64,000 bases of DNA from an uncultured Bryobacterales bacterium (GTDB lineage: Bacteria > Acidobacteriota > Terriglobia > Bryobacterales > UBA6623), in the NCBI GenBank assembly GCA_951813605.1, contig OX638379.1, forward strand, positions 4,290,062-4,354,061. The letters run 5' to 3'. How positions within the stretch are numbered: the stretch's first letter is position 1; each line of letters starts with the position of its first letter. Below the pieces are notes generated by a model, which saw only the letters and a list, made by a program, of their open reading frames with translations, did no database searches and was not told the origin of the DNA. The translations under genes were made by a program, and so were the position numbers. Positions 1 through 9,399 of the stretch are shown here, in pieces.

Positions 1-24
1 GGGACCACTGCGTCGGCGGGGCGC

Positions 25-765
25 GTGGCAAGACAAAACGGACCCCGGCAACCGCGGATCTGGCGACCCTTGCCCGGCCTCTGCCCGGATCCAGCACGCC
101 ACGCAACATTGCCAGGCTATCCATCCACCCCAAATGGACAAAACGCCTCCAAATCTAAAACTCTTGAGAAGGTCGGGCTAAAGGCCACCAACGCACACCA
201 GCAGCACACGATCGACTTGATGAACCAATTCGATCGAATTATCTGCGCTCTATTCGCTTCCCGATTCTTCTGGGAACTCTACCGCGCGCCGATTAGACGC
301 AAGTTTCTCCGTTGGGGATGGCTCGATCTGGTTGCAGCGACCCCGGAGATCGAATACCTGCGGGGTCTTCGACTCGCTCGGATCGTGATTTTGGTCAGGC
401 TGCTGCGCAGCACAGCAAGCGCCGCGCACGAACTCGCGGCAATCCTAAAGTTGGATAGGGCCTACACCGTCATGACGGCTACATTCGCCATCGGCATCGC
501 GTCAATGCTTGGAGCTGCCTTCGTATTGCTCGGGGTAGAGGCGCACGCCCCAGGCTCGAACATCAATACAGCGGGAGACGCATTGTGGTGGTCACTGGTC
601 ACCATCACTTCGGTGGGATACGGCGACTACTTTCCGGTTACAACGGTCGGTCGCATAGTGGCGGGCTGGCTGATGGTCGTGGGATTGGGACTGGTAGGCA
701 GCACGACCGGACTCATTGCCAGCTGGATAGGCGGCGACAGGCGTCGTCTCGGAAAGTCGGACTGA
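25..765 (+). CDS. Voltage-gated-type potassium channel, pore half (lacks S1/S2)
   Basis: Inner-membrane K+ channel. The selectivity filter SVGYGD is clear near residues 193-198, preceded by a pore helix (DALWWSLVTIT) and followed by an S6-like helix rich in G/V/L. Upstream there is an S3-like GWLDLVAATP and an Arg-rich S4-like stretch (LRGLRLARIVILVRLLR), then S5. The first about 65 residues are Pro/Arg/Asn-rich with no membrane helix, so the usual S1 and most of S2 are missing; the recognisable part begins near an ATG at 220. The frame is open to the left edge, so the true start may lie outside the window, at the GTG at 25, or at 220. It may be a 5'-damaged gene. The fold call is secure; the start and functionality are not. 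Confidence 0.7.
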   Translation: MARQNGPRQPRIWRPLPGLCPDPARHATLPGYPSTPNGQNASKSKTLEKVGLKATNAHQQHTIDLMNQFDRIICALFASRFFWELYRAPIRRKFLRWGWLDLVAATPEIEYLRGLRLARIVILVRLLRSTASAAHELAAILKLDRAYTVMTATFAIGIASMLGAAFVLLGVEAHAPGSNINTAGDALWWSLVTITSVGYGDYFPVTTVGRIVAGWLMVVGLGLVGSTTGLIASWIGGDRRRLGKSD

Positions 766-1007
766 CCGGCTGAGACCGTGAGACAGCGGCCGCATCGCGG
801 GCGGGCGGTCCCACCACAGGCAACGCCTCCGACGCAACTGCAGGCATCCCCGGTGCACCCGATAGTCGAGTTACTTGGGAAGTGCCTGACCGAAGACTCT
901 GCAGCAAGTCAATGACTTGCCTGTCGTCTCGCGGAAGGCATCAAGGGGATTTCACGGACCTAGCGCGACTCGGGACACGCAGCTAGAGCGGCTTTCCCGT
1001 CTGGCGG

Positions 1008-2498
1008 CTAGAGATCCGCGAGAGCGGGATTCTGCTCGGCCCACTCCATGAAATCGTCGACCGAATAGAATGTCTCGTGCTTGTAGAGCCTGCCGCCGTC
1101 CTCGATCGGATGAGACCAGTCATAGGACCACGAATCCCCGGTTCGCTCCATCCATCCCGCAAGTTCGGACTCCAGTTCGGCACGGATTCCCGCGGAGGCA
1201 GGATCGTCGGCCAGATTCTTCAGCTCGTACGGGTCCGCCTCTAGGTCGTAAAGCACCCACGGCGCATCTTGGGTGCGGGCATACATGTAGCGGGATGTGC
1301 GGATTCCTCGCCAGCCGCTCTCTACGCCGCCGGCACGGAACGGGCCGAAGATCTGGAAGTAGGCTGAGTCCGGTCCGGGGTCGGACTCGCCGAGGACAAC
1401 GGCGGAGAGATCCGTTCCCTGCATTCCGGCCGGAACGCCAAGCCCGCACAGCGACAGGAGCGTTGGAGCGATATCGACATGCGAGAACAGGGCTTCGGTT
1501 TCTCGACCGGACGGACCGCGCGGATGGCGCACGATGCCGGGCACCCGGATCGACTCCTCCCAAGGCTTCCGCTTGAGCCGGGCACCGTGCGAGCCCAGCA
1601 TGTCGCCGTGGTCGGAGGACACGATCACGATCGTGCTGTCGCGAAGCCCGAGGTCTTCGAGTTCGCCAAGTATCCGTCCGACCTGGTCGTCCACGGCCGT
1701 GACCATGGCGTAGTACGCGGCAATCTCTTTCCGTCCGGGAGTCTTGACATAAGGGTTCGGCTCGAGGTCCCTGTCCGAGTCGTCACCGGCAAAGTTCGGA
1801 CGCAAGGTGACGGTCTCGGGATCGTACATCTCCATGTACTCGTCCGGAGCCAGATAAGGATCGTGGGGCGGTCCCATCTGTACCGTCAGCAAGAACGGGC
1901 GCGGGTCGTCTCGGGCTTGGCGAAGGAATTCGATCCCGATATCCGTCCAAGCCTCGGCTTCGAAGGACTTGATCGGTATCGGGTCGGGTTCGTCACGGAA
2001 GTAGTGGGTGTCGAAGTGAGCGTGACTTACCTCGTTGGCCGCCCAGAACTCGAATCCTTGCCTCCTTGCACCAGGGGGAATCCAGCCGGGCTGGCGCGGG
2101 CCGCCATCGAGATGCCACTTGCCAACGAAGCCAGTGCGGTAGCCGGCTTCGGCGAAGATCTCGGAAAAGCTCGTCTCGGATTCTCGCAGGCGCAGGTCGT
2201 TCGCCACCATGCCGTTCGCGTGCGCGTACTTGCCCGTCAGGATGATCGCTCTTGCCGGGCAACACACAGGGGAGTTGGCGAAGTGGTTGCGGAACAGCAC
2301 GCCCTCCGAGGCGAGCAGGTCAAGATTGGGCGTCTGGACGTCCGGGTTGCCCATGCAACCCATCGCCTGCGCCCGCATCTGGTCGGGAAACAGGAACAAG
2401 ACGTTAAGTGGTCGGTCACCATCGGCCGGGCCTAGGCCGCAGCCGGCGGTGCCGATAACCGCTCCCGCAGTGGAAATGAACTCGCGTCGCGTCTGCAT
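1008..2498 (-). CDS. Sulfatase (Cys-type, Tat/lipoprotein signal)
   Basis: Alkaline-phosphatase-superfamily sulfatase that would hydrolyse sulfate esters outside the cytoplasm. With the ATG at 2498 the protein is 496 aa and begins MQTRREF, a twin-arginine-like start, followed by a hydrophobic stretch ending TAGC (Cys20, lipobox-like). Metal-binding PDQ lies near residues 38-40 and the formylglycine motif C-C-P-A-R starts at Cys79, so it needs FGE or anSME maturation. C-terminal SSDHGDMLGSHG is typical of choline/heparan-type sulfatases. The longer frame to 2669 would bury the signal peptide and is rejected. It has a 740-bp non-coding upstream region. The substrate cannot be told from sequence. 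Confidence 0.9.
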   Translation of the reverse strand: MQTRREFISTAGAVIGTAGCGLGPADGDRPLNVLFLFPDQMRAQAMGCMGNPDVQTPNLDLLASEGVLFRNHFANSPVCCPARAIILTGKYAHANGMVANDLRLRESETSFSEIFAEAGYRTGFVGKWHLDGGPRQPGWIPPGARRQGFEFWAANEVSHAHFDTHYFRDEPDPIPIKSFEAEAWTDIGIEFLRQARDDPRPFLLTVQMGPPHDPYLAPDEYMEMYDPETVTLRPNFAGDDSDRDLEPNPYVKTPGRKEIAAYYAMVTAVDDQVGRILGELEDLGLRDSTIVIVSSDHGDMLGSHGARLKRKPWEESIRVPGIVRHPRGPSGRETEALFSHVDIAPTLLSLCGLGVPAGMQGTDLSAVVLGESDPGPDSAYFQIFGPFRAGGVESGWRGIRTSRYMYARTQDAPWVLYDLEADPYELKNLADDPASAGIRAELESELAGWMERTGDSWSYDWSHPIEDGGRLYKHETFYSVDDFMEWAEQNPALADL

Positions 2499-3238
2499 TG
2501 GAATCGTGGCGCCAGAGAAAGCAGGGGGCAGCAGCACTCCCCGGGCTCCCAAGACGGCTCGTTCGCCGTTGCGCTGAACCTGCGATGGCGATCGAGCAAC
2601 GGAAGTGTCGTCATGCGGGGCCGGGAAGTCGATGCTGTGTTGCCTCGCGCTCGGTCGGCGTCCTCGCATCGCATTTTAGGGCAATTGAGTTTGTTTTCCG
2701 AATCTCGTCCGACCGACCGGTTCGCGGTGCAACAGGTCTTCAGCCGGAGGCGCCCGCCTCCGCTGCCCGCATGGAGCGCAGGCAGGCGGCTCCCACAAGC
2801 TGGATTCCGTCCCAGGAATCCGGCAAGACCTCGGTCGGCGCTGCACGAGTTCCTCCCGAACGGCGACTTGCTAAGCAGTGCGAACTCGCGCCGATGGATT
2901 GATTGGCTCGACATTGATTCGACCCGCGTCAATCGTCGTGCCCCAAAATGCATGCAAGGTGTCCTGGGCAGTTCATCCTGCGCACTCTCGGTGATTCGGC
3001 CGTCAGAGCCGCGGGAGCGGATCTCGCGGTCGACTGGCTCGGCCTTGGAGAGCCGGCGGACTACAGTCGGCAGCGTCGTCACCGCCGCCTTCCTTGCAAG
3101 ATTCCACGGGGCGCGGCATGGCGGTGTCGCCGACGAGGCTCAGGCGGGCCAGCTTCCACATCGGGACCGTCGCGGCTACGGTGCCAGCCGCGGCGGTGGC
3201 TCCCTCTAGGTTTGACTAGCGGCCGTGGGGCGTCGAAC
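2499..3238. other. 740-bp intergenic region with a hairpin
   Basis: It lies between two minus-strand genes, downstream of the gamma-glutamyltransferase and upstream of the sulfatase. No open frame here resembles a protein family. A GC-rich perfect 8-bp inverted repeat with a 2-nt loop sits at 2745-2762 (arms CGGAGGCG/CGCCTCCG), with further CAG/CTG pairing that makes it 2741-2765. There is no T tract, so it is not a convincing intrinsic terminator. Confidence 0.4.
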
Positions 3239-5140
3239 CTACCAGCCGGCCGCGTAGCGGAACGCGTAGGGATCGGCGCCTGCCTCGATCACTCCGTTGC
3301 GCCGAACCTTTACCGCCGTAGGGGCCGATCCGCTGCTCCATCTGCTGCGCAGCTCCACCAAGTGCCCGAGCGAAGCCATTTCCTCGACCACGAACTCGGG
3401 CATCCGCTCGTCCAGCAGCAGCACGTTGGGCTCCATGGCATGGTCGTCGAAACTGGCCACCAAGTGCTTGCTCTGGAATCGCGGCGCTTCCACCGCAGCC
3501 TGCGGATTGAAGTTGAACAGCATCGCGGCCAGCAGCACCTGCAGGAGAGCTTGTTCCTGCTGGTCCCCGCCCGGAGTCGACAATGCCATGAACGGCTCGT
3601 CGTCCCTAGTTACAAGAGTCGGGGTGAGCGTGATCCTGGGACGCTTGCCGGGCTCGACCACGTTGGGGTGACTAGGGATTGTCACGAAGCTCTGCGCCCG
3701 CTGGGTCAGAGGGATGCCGGTCCTCCCTGCGATGACGGAAGGCATCCAAGCACCGGACGGGGAGGCCGAGAACATCATGCCGTCCGCGGTTGCGATATTG
3801 ACCGATGTCGTGTCTTTCGAAGCCAGCTTGTCGGGGAGAGGCCGTATCCGCCCCGCCTGGCCGGACGGATGCACGGGCTTGCGGTCGCCGAACCTGCCGG
3901 GGCGAAATACCTTCGACGAGCGTTTCGGATTGATCAGGGATCGACGGCCCGCCGCGTACTCCTTTGCAAGGAGTTCCTCCGGAACGTCAGCGAACTCCGG
4001 GTCCGCGTACCACGAGTCGCGATCGGCAAAGGCTAGCTTGAGTGACTCGACCAGGTGATGGATATAGCGCGGCGTGTTCCAGCCCATTTCCTGCAGGTCA
4101 TAGCCCTCTAGGATGTTCAGAGCTTGCAGAAGCACTGCTCCTTGCGTCCAGAAACTCGCCTTGTACACCTCGTGGCCGTGGAAGGTCGTGTTCAGAGGAC
4201 GCTCGACCTCTAGGCGGAATGCCGCGAAGTCTTCGTATCGCAGCAGTCCACCGTCCTGCTCGACGAAGTCGGCAATCTCGCGCGCGATCGGGCCGCGATA
4301 GAAATAGTCGCGAACGGCGTCGATGGCGGCGCGACGGGGCTTGCCCTCTGCGAGCGCATCGCGTTCCGCGCGCACCATCGCGCGGATCGTCGCTTCCAAG
4401 TCGGGCTGTCGGAAGAGCTCCCCCGGTGACGGGAAGCGCCCGTGAGCGGCAAACACCGCTCGGGACGACGGGTACAGCCGCAAGAAGCTGGACGCCTCCC
4501 GGATTGCACGGACTCGCATCCGGTCGATCGGGTGCTCGGCGGCCAGGTCCGCAGCAGCGGCGGCAACATCGCCGAACGAAAGGGTTCCGAAATCCTTCAG
4601 TGCGACGAGAGCGGCGTCGACCATTCCCGGAACCAAGGCCGGCAGCGTGCCGTAAGAGGGGATGCGCCCGGTCTTGTGCTTTCTCTGCGCAGCCTCCTGC
4701 TCGAGGTCCGGGTCCGATTCAAGATTCAGGAAGAAGTCCAGCGTCATGCGGGCCGGGGCCTTCCCGACGCCAGCAATCGAATGCACCTCGCCGTCCGGCG
4801 TGCGGATCAGAATCGGCGCCTCGCCGCCGAATCCGTAGTGCGAGAATTCCGTCACAGCGCCGGCGAAGAGCGCCGCGACCCCCGCATCGACGGCGTTGCC
4901 CCCGGTATGGAGCGTCCTCATGGCGACCTGCGTCACCAGCGGGGTTCCCGCCGAGACCGCCGCACGCCTCGCGCGCACGACCGGACGGAATACCTCCCAG
5001 CGCAGAATCTCCCGCTGACGGCGCTCCTTTTCTGACCGCGCCCGCCGGATCTGTGTGAATGCCGCGCATGCCGCCAACAAGCCGAGGACCAAGACCCCGG
5101 CAATCTGCTTCTTCCCCCGCACCGGCAGCGCCACTGCCAT
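3239..5140 (-). CDS. ggt: Gamma-glutamyltransferase family protein, membrane-anchored
   Basis: N-terminal nucleophile hydrolase that cleaves gamma-glutamyl bonds (glutathione and related compounds) on the outer face of the inner membrane or in the periplasm. The 633-aa protein has an N-terminal hydrophobic segment (residues 12-28) containing LLAAC, either a lipobox or a signal anchor. The GGT large-subunit start AAVSAGTPLVTQVA is at about 60-73. The autoprocessing site and catalytic Thr are in SKDTTSVNIATADG, with the first Thr at about 444. C-terminal TPGGDQQEQALLQVL is also typical. Length fits the family. It follows hisG by 70 bp on the same strand, which may be incidental. GGT versus a related acylase cannot be resolved from motifs. 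Confidence 0.87.
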   Translation of the reverse strand: MAVALPVRGKKQIAGVLVLGLLAACAAFTQIRRARSEKERRQREILRWEVFRPVVRARRAAVSAGTPLVTQVAMRTLHTGGNAVDAGVAALFAGAVTEFSHYGFGGEAPILIRTPDGEVHSIAGVGKAPARMTLDFFLNLESDPDLEQEAAQRKHKTGRIPSYGTLPALVPGMVDAALVALKDFGTLSFGDVAAAAADLAAEHPIDRMRVRAIREASSFLRLYPSSRAVFAAHGRFPSPGELFRQPDLEATIRAMVRAERDALAEGKPRRAAIDAVRDYFYRGPIAREIADFVEQDGGLLRYEDFAAFRLEVERPLNTTFHGHEVYKASFWTQGAVLLQALNILEGYDLQEMGWNTPRYIHHLVESLKLAFADRDSWYADPEFADVPEELLAKEYAAGRRSLINPKRSSKVFRPGRFGDRKPVHPSGQAGRIRPLPDKLASKDTTSVNIATADGMMFSASPSGAWMPSVIAGRTGIPLTQRAQSFVTIPSHPNVVEPGKRPRITLTPTLVTRDDEPFMALSTPGGDQQEQALLQVLLAAMLFNFNPQAAVEAPRFQSKHLVASFDDHAMEPNVLLLDERMPEFVVEEMASLGHLVELRSRWSSGSAPTAVKVRRNGVIEAGADPYAFRYAAGW

Positions 5141-5210
5141 GATAACCGCCTTCGCACCGATGCCCGGGCGCGGAACCGGAACCAGCGGCCGCTGTGCCCC
5201 CCGATCCCGC

Positions 5211-5987
5211 TCAGATGTGCCCGAAGACTGGCTCCGCCTCGACCATCGTCGGCGCCGCGGCGGCGAGCATGTCGCGCACGCGGAAGATCGCGTCGCGCTT
5301 TGCGCGATTACGCATCGCCCGACGGTTCGCCAGCAGGTGCGCCGTCGAGCCCTCTAGCACCTTATGTGCGATCTTGAGACCGTTGGCCCGTATCGTCGTG
5401 CCCGTCTCGGTGTTGTCCACGATCGCTTCCCCATCTTCGGGAGGCTTCGACTCAGTGGCACCGAAGGAATGGAAAATAGCAATCGGCGAAGCGCCGCTCC
5501 GCTTCACATTGAGGCGGGTGTACGGACTGTATAACGAGGGCTCCAAGTCGGTGTGTTCCCGGATCAGCGCCTCCGTGAGATTAAGGTACTCGGTCCATAT
5601 GCGCAGCGGCTGCGTACCGGTCGAGTCGACGAATTTGGAGAACAGGTCGCGCGCGGAACGCACGTCGTCCCACGCATCGGAAACGCAAAGCACGATGTCG
5701 ACGCGACCGAATCCCAGATCGAGCAGGTCCTCCACGTTCGCGGAAACCTCGCTCTCGTAGTACCAATCCACGCCGGAGATGCCTAGGTCGAAGAAGCCCG
5801 CTTGAAGCAGGTACGGGATCTCCTGCGGCCGCATCATCTTGGACACGACTCCGTCTATGCCGAGCTCAGGCCGATAGCTGCGGCTTCCGTCGGCGTAACC
5901 CAGCGGGTCGATGCCCGCGCGCTCGAGGAACGCACGCGTCTTTATTTCCAAGCTTCCCTTGGGGATAGCGAATCGGATCGGGTTCAT
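5211..5987 (-). CDS. hisG: ATP phosphoribosyltransferase catalytic subunit
   Basis: First enzyme of histidine biosynthesis; condenses ATP and PRPP in the cytoplasm. The 258-aa protein starts MNPIRFAIPKGSLE, the typical HisG N-terminus. It has FDLGISGVDW (about residues 66-75) and the PRPP-binding loop ETGTTIRANGLKI near 192-204. It is shorter than the long form of about 290-300 aa and appears to lack the C-terminal regulatory domain, consistent with a short form that needs HisZ. hisZ lies 25 bp upstream on the same strand, which supports the HisG-HisZ complex. The start at ATG 5987 gives the canonical N-terminus. Confidence 0.92.
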   Translation of the reverse strand: MNPIRFAIPKGSLEIKTRAFLERAGIDPLGYADGSRSYRPELGIDGVVSKMMRPQEIPYLLQAGFFDLGISGVDWYYESEVSANVEDLLDLGFGRVDIVLCVSDAWDDVRSARDLFSKFVDSTGTQPLRIWTEYLNLTEALIREHTDLEPSLYSPYTRLNVKRSGASPIAIFHSFGATESKPPEDGEAIVDNTETGTTIRANGLKIAHKVLEGSTAHLLANRRAMRNRAKRDAIFRVRDMLAAAAPTMVEAEPVFGHI

Positions 5988-6012
5988 GCGGATTCCCTCG
6001 CGCTTGCTGCGT

Positions 6013-7395
6013 CTACCCTTCTCGAGCGAGGGCTGGGAGCACGATCGATACGTCAGCCGCTACGTCACTCCCGTCTGGCAGGAGCACCCTGCCGCCGCTC
6101 ACGCTCGCCTTGGAAGCGTCCACTGCTCCAACTTGCATGCCGCGATCGCGCAGCGCCTCGGCCAGGCGAACCGCATCGAGCTCGTCCGCAGCGGCGACGG
6201 CCTTCAGAAGGATGCCCTTCGGCGAGGACCGGCCGTTTCCGCAACCCGATAATCCTTCCAGAGTATCGAATCTCACGGCACAGCCCGTCGCCGGAGTCGG
6301 CTCGCCTCCAAACAGCTCCACCAACCGATCGTAGCGGCCGCCGCCGCAAAGCTTCGTGGGACCCCTAGCAATCTCGAATACCGTTCCCGTATAGAATGTC
6401 AGGCCCCGAGCGATGCCCAATGTGACTTCGAATTCGCCGATGCCGTAGTGCTCCAGCAGGCGACACACCGCCATGAGGTTTTCTAGCGCGGCTCCGGCAC
6501 GCGTGCTCCCGAGCGTCTCGGAAGCCAGGGCCGAGACCTCGTTCAGCGCTCCCCGCAGACGGCTCACGCGAACAAGCAGTTCCCCGGTTTCTTCCGGCAG
6601 ATAGCCTTCTACGTTCCACAGGTGGCAGTACGTAGCGGCGGCTTCCTCGGGAAGGCGACGGAAGAGCCCTCCGGAATCGGAAGCGGGCAAGTCTGCAATA
6701 GCATACTCGCCGCTGTAGCCGTTCCGCGCCTGCACGAAGGCTAGCTCCCGGCGATCTGCTCGCAATTGCTCCTCCAGCAGGGGGTCTTGCGCGGCATCTT
6801 GAGAGACGCATCGTTCGACGATGCCGGCGAGCCGATCAAGGTGCCCGATAACCGTCGCGCGCTCATCGGCGGTCAGTTCGTCTGGCAGCAATGCGCGAAA
6901 GATTCCTGCGGTCCCTACCCTGACGGACAGGCCTGATATGCCGAGGCCCCGCAGGAATCGGTAGGCTGCCGCGATGACCTCCGCGTCGGCTGCGGGCGAG
7001 GGATCGCCCAAGAGCTCTATGCCGGCTTGCGTGAACTCCCGAGTGCGCCCGGAGTGGGGACTGCAATAGCGGAAGCAGGGCGCGATATAGAAAAGCTTGT
7101 ATGGCCTTGGCGAGCCGTCCAGCGCACCGGACGCGACCATGCGACAGACCGGGGCCGTCATTTCCGGGCGCAGAGCATATTCCTCGTGGTCGCAGTGGAA
7201 GGTCAGCAGGGAGTTCTTGATCTCGGGACCCGACCTGGCGGTGAACAGGTCTGCCCGTTCGAACATCGGCGTGGATACCTCCACGAAGCCGTAAGCCTCC
7301 GCTGTCCGGGCGAATGAGGCTTCCAGGTGCCGATGCACGGCGTTGTGCGCGGGCACACGGTCGCGGGTGGCTGGCGGCGGAGCATTGTCGAGCAT
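6013..7395 (-). CDS. hisZ: ATP phosphoribosyltransferase regulatory subunit HisZ (HisRS-like)
   Basis: Class II aminoacyl-tRNA-synthetase-like protein that would activate the short HisG encoded 25 bp downstream. Visible motifs are SGPEIKNSLLTF, ALRPEMTAPVCRMV (motif-1/2 region), FRYCSPHSGRTREFTQAGIE (about residues 107-126) and ARGLTFYTGTVFEI (about 329-342). The REFTQAGIE form is closer to HisZ than to HisS. It is 460 aa, longer than most HisZ, because of a roughly 70-residue C-terminal alpha/beta piece that resembles a degenerate anticodon-binding domain. It could instead be a histidyl-tRNA synthetase; pairing with a short HisG makes HisZ more likely. Confidence 0.78.
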   Translation of the reverse strand: MLDNAPPPATRDRVPAHNAVHRHLEASFARTAEAYGFVEVSTPMFERADLFTARSGPEIKNSLLTFHCDHEEYALRPEMTAPVCRMVASGALDGSPRPYKLFYIAPCFRYCSPHSGRTREFTQAGIELLGDPSPAADAEVIAAAYRFLRGLGISGLSVRVGTAGIFRALLPDELTADERATVIGHLDRLAGIVERCVSQDAAQDPLLEEQLRADRRELAFVQARNGYSGEYAIADLPASDSGGLFRRLPEEAAATYCHLWNVEGYLPEETGELLVRVSRLRGALNEVSALASETLGSTRAGAALENLMAVCRLLEHYGIGEFEVTLGIARGLTFYTGTVFEIARGPTKLCGGGRYDRLVELFGGEPTPATGCAVRFDTLEGLSGCGNGRSSPKGILLKAVAAADELDAVRLAEALRDRGMQVGAVDASKASVSGGRVLLPDGSDVAADVSIVLPALAREG

Positions 7396-7722
7396 GGCGG
7401 GCTGGTCTCGTGTGGGAATGGGCGGGGCCGCAAGTGGGTGGCGCGGCGGGCAAATCAGGCATCAAGCCCGACACTCTGCGTCGCCCGAGCGGTCGGGCTG
7501 CCCTACTTCAATCTTACTGTTCTCCCGCGGCGCTCGCCTTAGACCGCCGCGGTGGCCAAGGCATCGCGCGCTGCCGGATTGCGGCACAAGTTGAGCCTCA
7601 GATCAATTTCCCGAGGCGCGGCCAGCTGCGGGACCCGCGTGGAGGAGCCACCTCCGAGATCCGCGCCTCGGGCGCCTTGTCAAAGCGCAGGCGTGCATTT
7701 GCCGCGTCGGGCGCGCGGGGAG
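7396..7722. other. 327-bp intergenic region upstream of hisZ
   Basis: It lies between a minus-strand sulfatase and hisZ. No coding frame is credible. A perfect 8-bp inverted repeat (arms CCGCGGCG at 7525-7532 and CGCCGCGG at 7545-7552, 12-nt loop) could end the sulfatase transcript or act in the hisZ leader, but no T tract follows it. Confidence 0.35.
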
Positions 7723-9318
7723 TCACCGTCCGGTCGCGAAATCGCTCGGGGAAAGGTAGTTCTCCGGGGGCTCGAGGAACCACTCCAGCTGTTCCTCCAC
7801 AGTCAACCCGCTCGGGAGGTCCCGAGCTCTGGGGTGGGTGCGCAAGAAGATGTCGAGCATCTTGGCCTGCATATCGCTTATCACTGCTGCATTCTGAAGA
7901 TCGTCGGCAAGATCCAGGAACTCGCCAGGATCGCTGGCCATGTCGTACAGACGCTGGTCCCGCCCGGAAGGGCCGCGGCCGGTCTCGTAGCCCAGACTGA
8001 GGTCGGCTTTGCCGGTAGTGAAAACGTATTTCCAGCGGTCAGTCCTCACCATCGCCTTGTTGTCGTGCAGGTATTCCGAGAACACGACATCGCGATGGTC
8101 CGTGGTGTCTTCGCGCAGCAAGTTAAGAAGGCTCCTTCCGTCCAGGCCGTCCATCGGGGCCACGTCCAGGCTGTCGAGGATCGTGGGTGCTAGATCAACC
8201 ATTTCAACAAGCGCCGGTTCGGCTCGCGGAGCCAGCCCTCGGTAGCGGATGACCATCGGGACTCTCACGATCTCTTCCCACATCATGTGCTTTTCAAAGC
8301 GTCCATGGTGACCGAGAAGGTACCCGTGGTCGCTGATGTAGACGACGAGTGTCGATTCGGACAGGCCGGACGCCTCGAGAGCATCCAGCATGCGGCCAAC
8401 GTTGCTATCCAGGTATTCCACCGAGTTGTAGTACGAGGCCACGATGCCGCGCTTGTCAGCTTCGCCCAGGTCGCGGAATACGGCTGGTATCCAGCGGTCG
8501 TCCTCAGGGCTTGTCTCGGGCAGGCCGACGTCCGATGGGGAGTACTTCGAGGCAAACTCGATCGGGAAGTTGAACGGGGAGTGTGGCTCGTAGAAGCTCA
8601 GCCACACGCACATCCGATCGTTCCGGTTCTTCTGCATGAAGGCGATCGCCTGCCGAACGTAGTACGTGCCAAGGAAATCGTCGTCGTAAAGGCCTTGGTT
8701 CTCGGCATCCCCGGGACGCGGGTAGCCCGTGCCCGGCAAGCGGTCGGCGTTCAGCCATTCGCGCGCCGGGACGCGGAACGGCCGCCACATCGTCTTGTAG
8801 GGCTGGTCGGCCGGTGGCTGGCGCGCCGGGTTTGCAGTGAGATGGGCATCGTGATCCTTGGCGTCGATCCGAAAATCGAAGCCGTGCTTCAGATCGGAGT
8901 TGAAATGCATCTTTCCGATCGCCGCGGTCTTGAATCCCAATGCGCCCAGATGATCGGCGATGGTGACCTGCTCCTCGGCGAGCGGGGTCTGCAAGAGCGT
9001 CACGCCGCAAGCGTGGGGATACCTGCCGGTGATGATCGACTGACGGGACGGCGTGCAGAACGGGCAGTTCACGTACGCCCGGTCGAATTGGACGCCCTCG
9101 GCCGCGAGGCGGTCGAGGTTCGGCGTGCGGATCACTGCGTTGCCGTACGCCCCCGTGGCATAAGCGGCGTGATCATCCGCGCTGATGACGAGGACGTTTC
9201 TGATCGAAGGGCCCTGCGGCTCCCCTGCTGGGGCACAGGCCATGACCGGGAGCACCGCCGCGAAGGCCCAGGCGGCCCACGAGCGTCGCGCTTTCGAATC
9301 ATTCATGTCGATATCCAA
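7723..9318 (-). CDS. Sulfatase (Cys-type lipoprotein)
   Basis: Second sulfatase in the window and only distantly like the one at 1008-2498. The 531-aa protein has an N-terminal hydrophobic segment ending VMAC (lipobox Cys28), so it is probably a lipoprotein. The metal-binding ISADDH (residues 45-50) carries the normal Asp pair, and the formylglycine motif C-T-P-S-R starts at Cys88. ISDHGYLLGHHGRFEKH gives the second metal-site region. It sits 81 bp downstream of the shortened Oar-like receptor on the same strand, an arrangement reminiscent of receptor-enzyme pairs for polysaccharide or sulfated-glycan use. An alternative start is the ATG at 9306. Confidence 0.92.
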   Translation of the reverse strand: MDIDMNDSKARRSWAAWAFAAVLPVMACAPAGEPQGPSIRNVLVISADDHAAYATGAYGNAVIRTPNLDRLAAEGVQFDRAYVNCPFCTPSRQSIITGRYPHACGVTLLQTPLAEEQVTIADHLGALGFKTAAIGKMHFNSDLKHGFDFRIDAKDHDAHLTANPARQPPADQPYKTMWRPFRVPAREWLNADRLPGTGYPRPGDAENQGLYDDDFLGTYYVRQAIAFMQKNRNDRMCVWLSFYEPHSPFNFPIEFASKYSPSDVGLPETSPEDDRWIPAVFRDLGEADKRGIVASYYNSVEYLDSNVGRMLDALEASGLSESTLVVYISDHGYLLGHHGRFEKHMMWEEIVRVPMVIRYRGLAPRAEPALVEMVDLAPTILDSLDVAPMDGLDGRSLLNLLREDTTDHRDVVFSEYLHDNKAMVRTDRWKYVFTTGKADLSLGYETGRGPSGRDQRLYDMASDPGEFLDLADDLQNAAVISDMQAKMLDIFLRTHPRARDLPSGLTVEEQLEWFLEPPENYLSPSDFATGR

Positions 9319-9399
9319 TTCCCTTTCTTTTCGACTCGGCCGCGCCGCGCCCCTGAAGGTATCTTGCTCGCCGAGTCCGCAGATCCGGCAGTCCCCCGC

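Noticed and set aside
2948..4036. 362-codon plus-strand frame
   Set aside because: Antisense to the gamma-glutamyltransferase, no family features.
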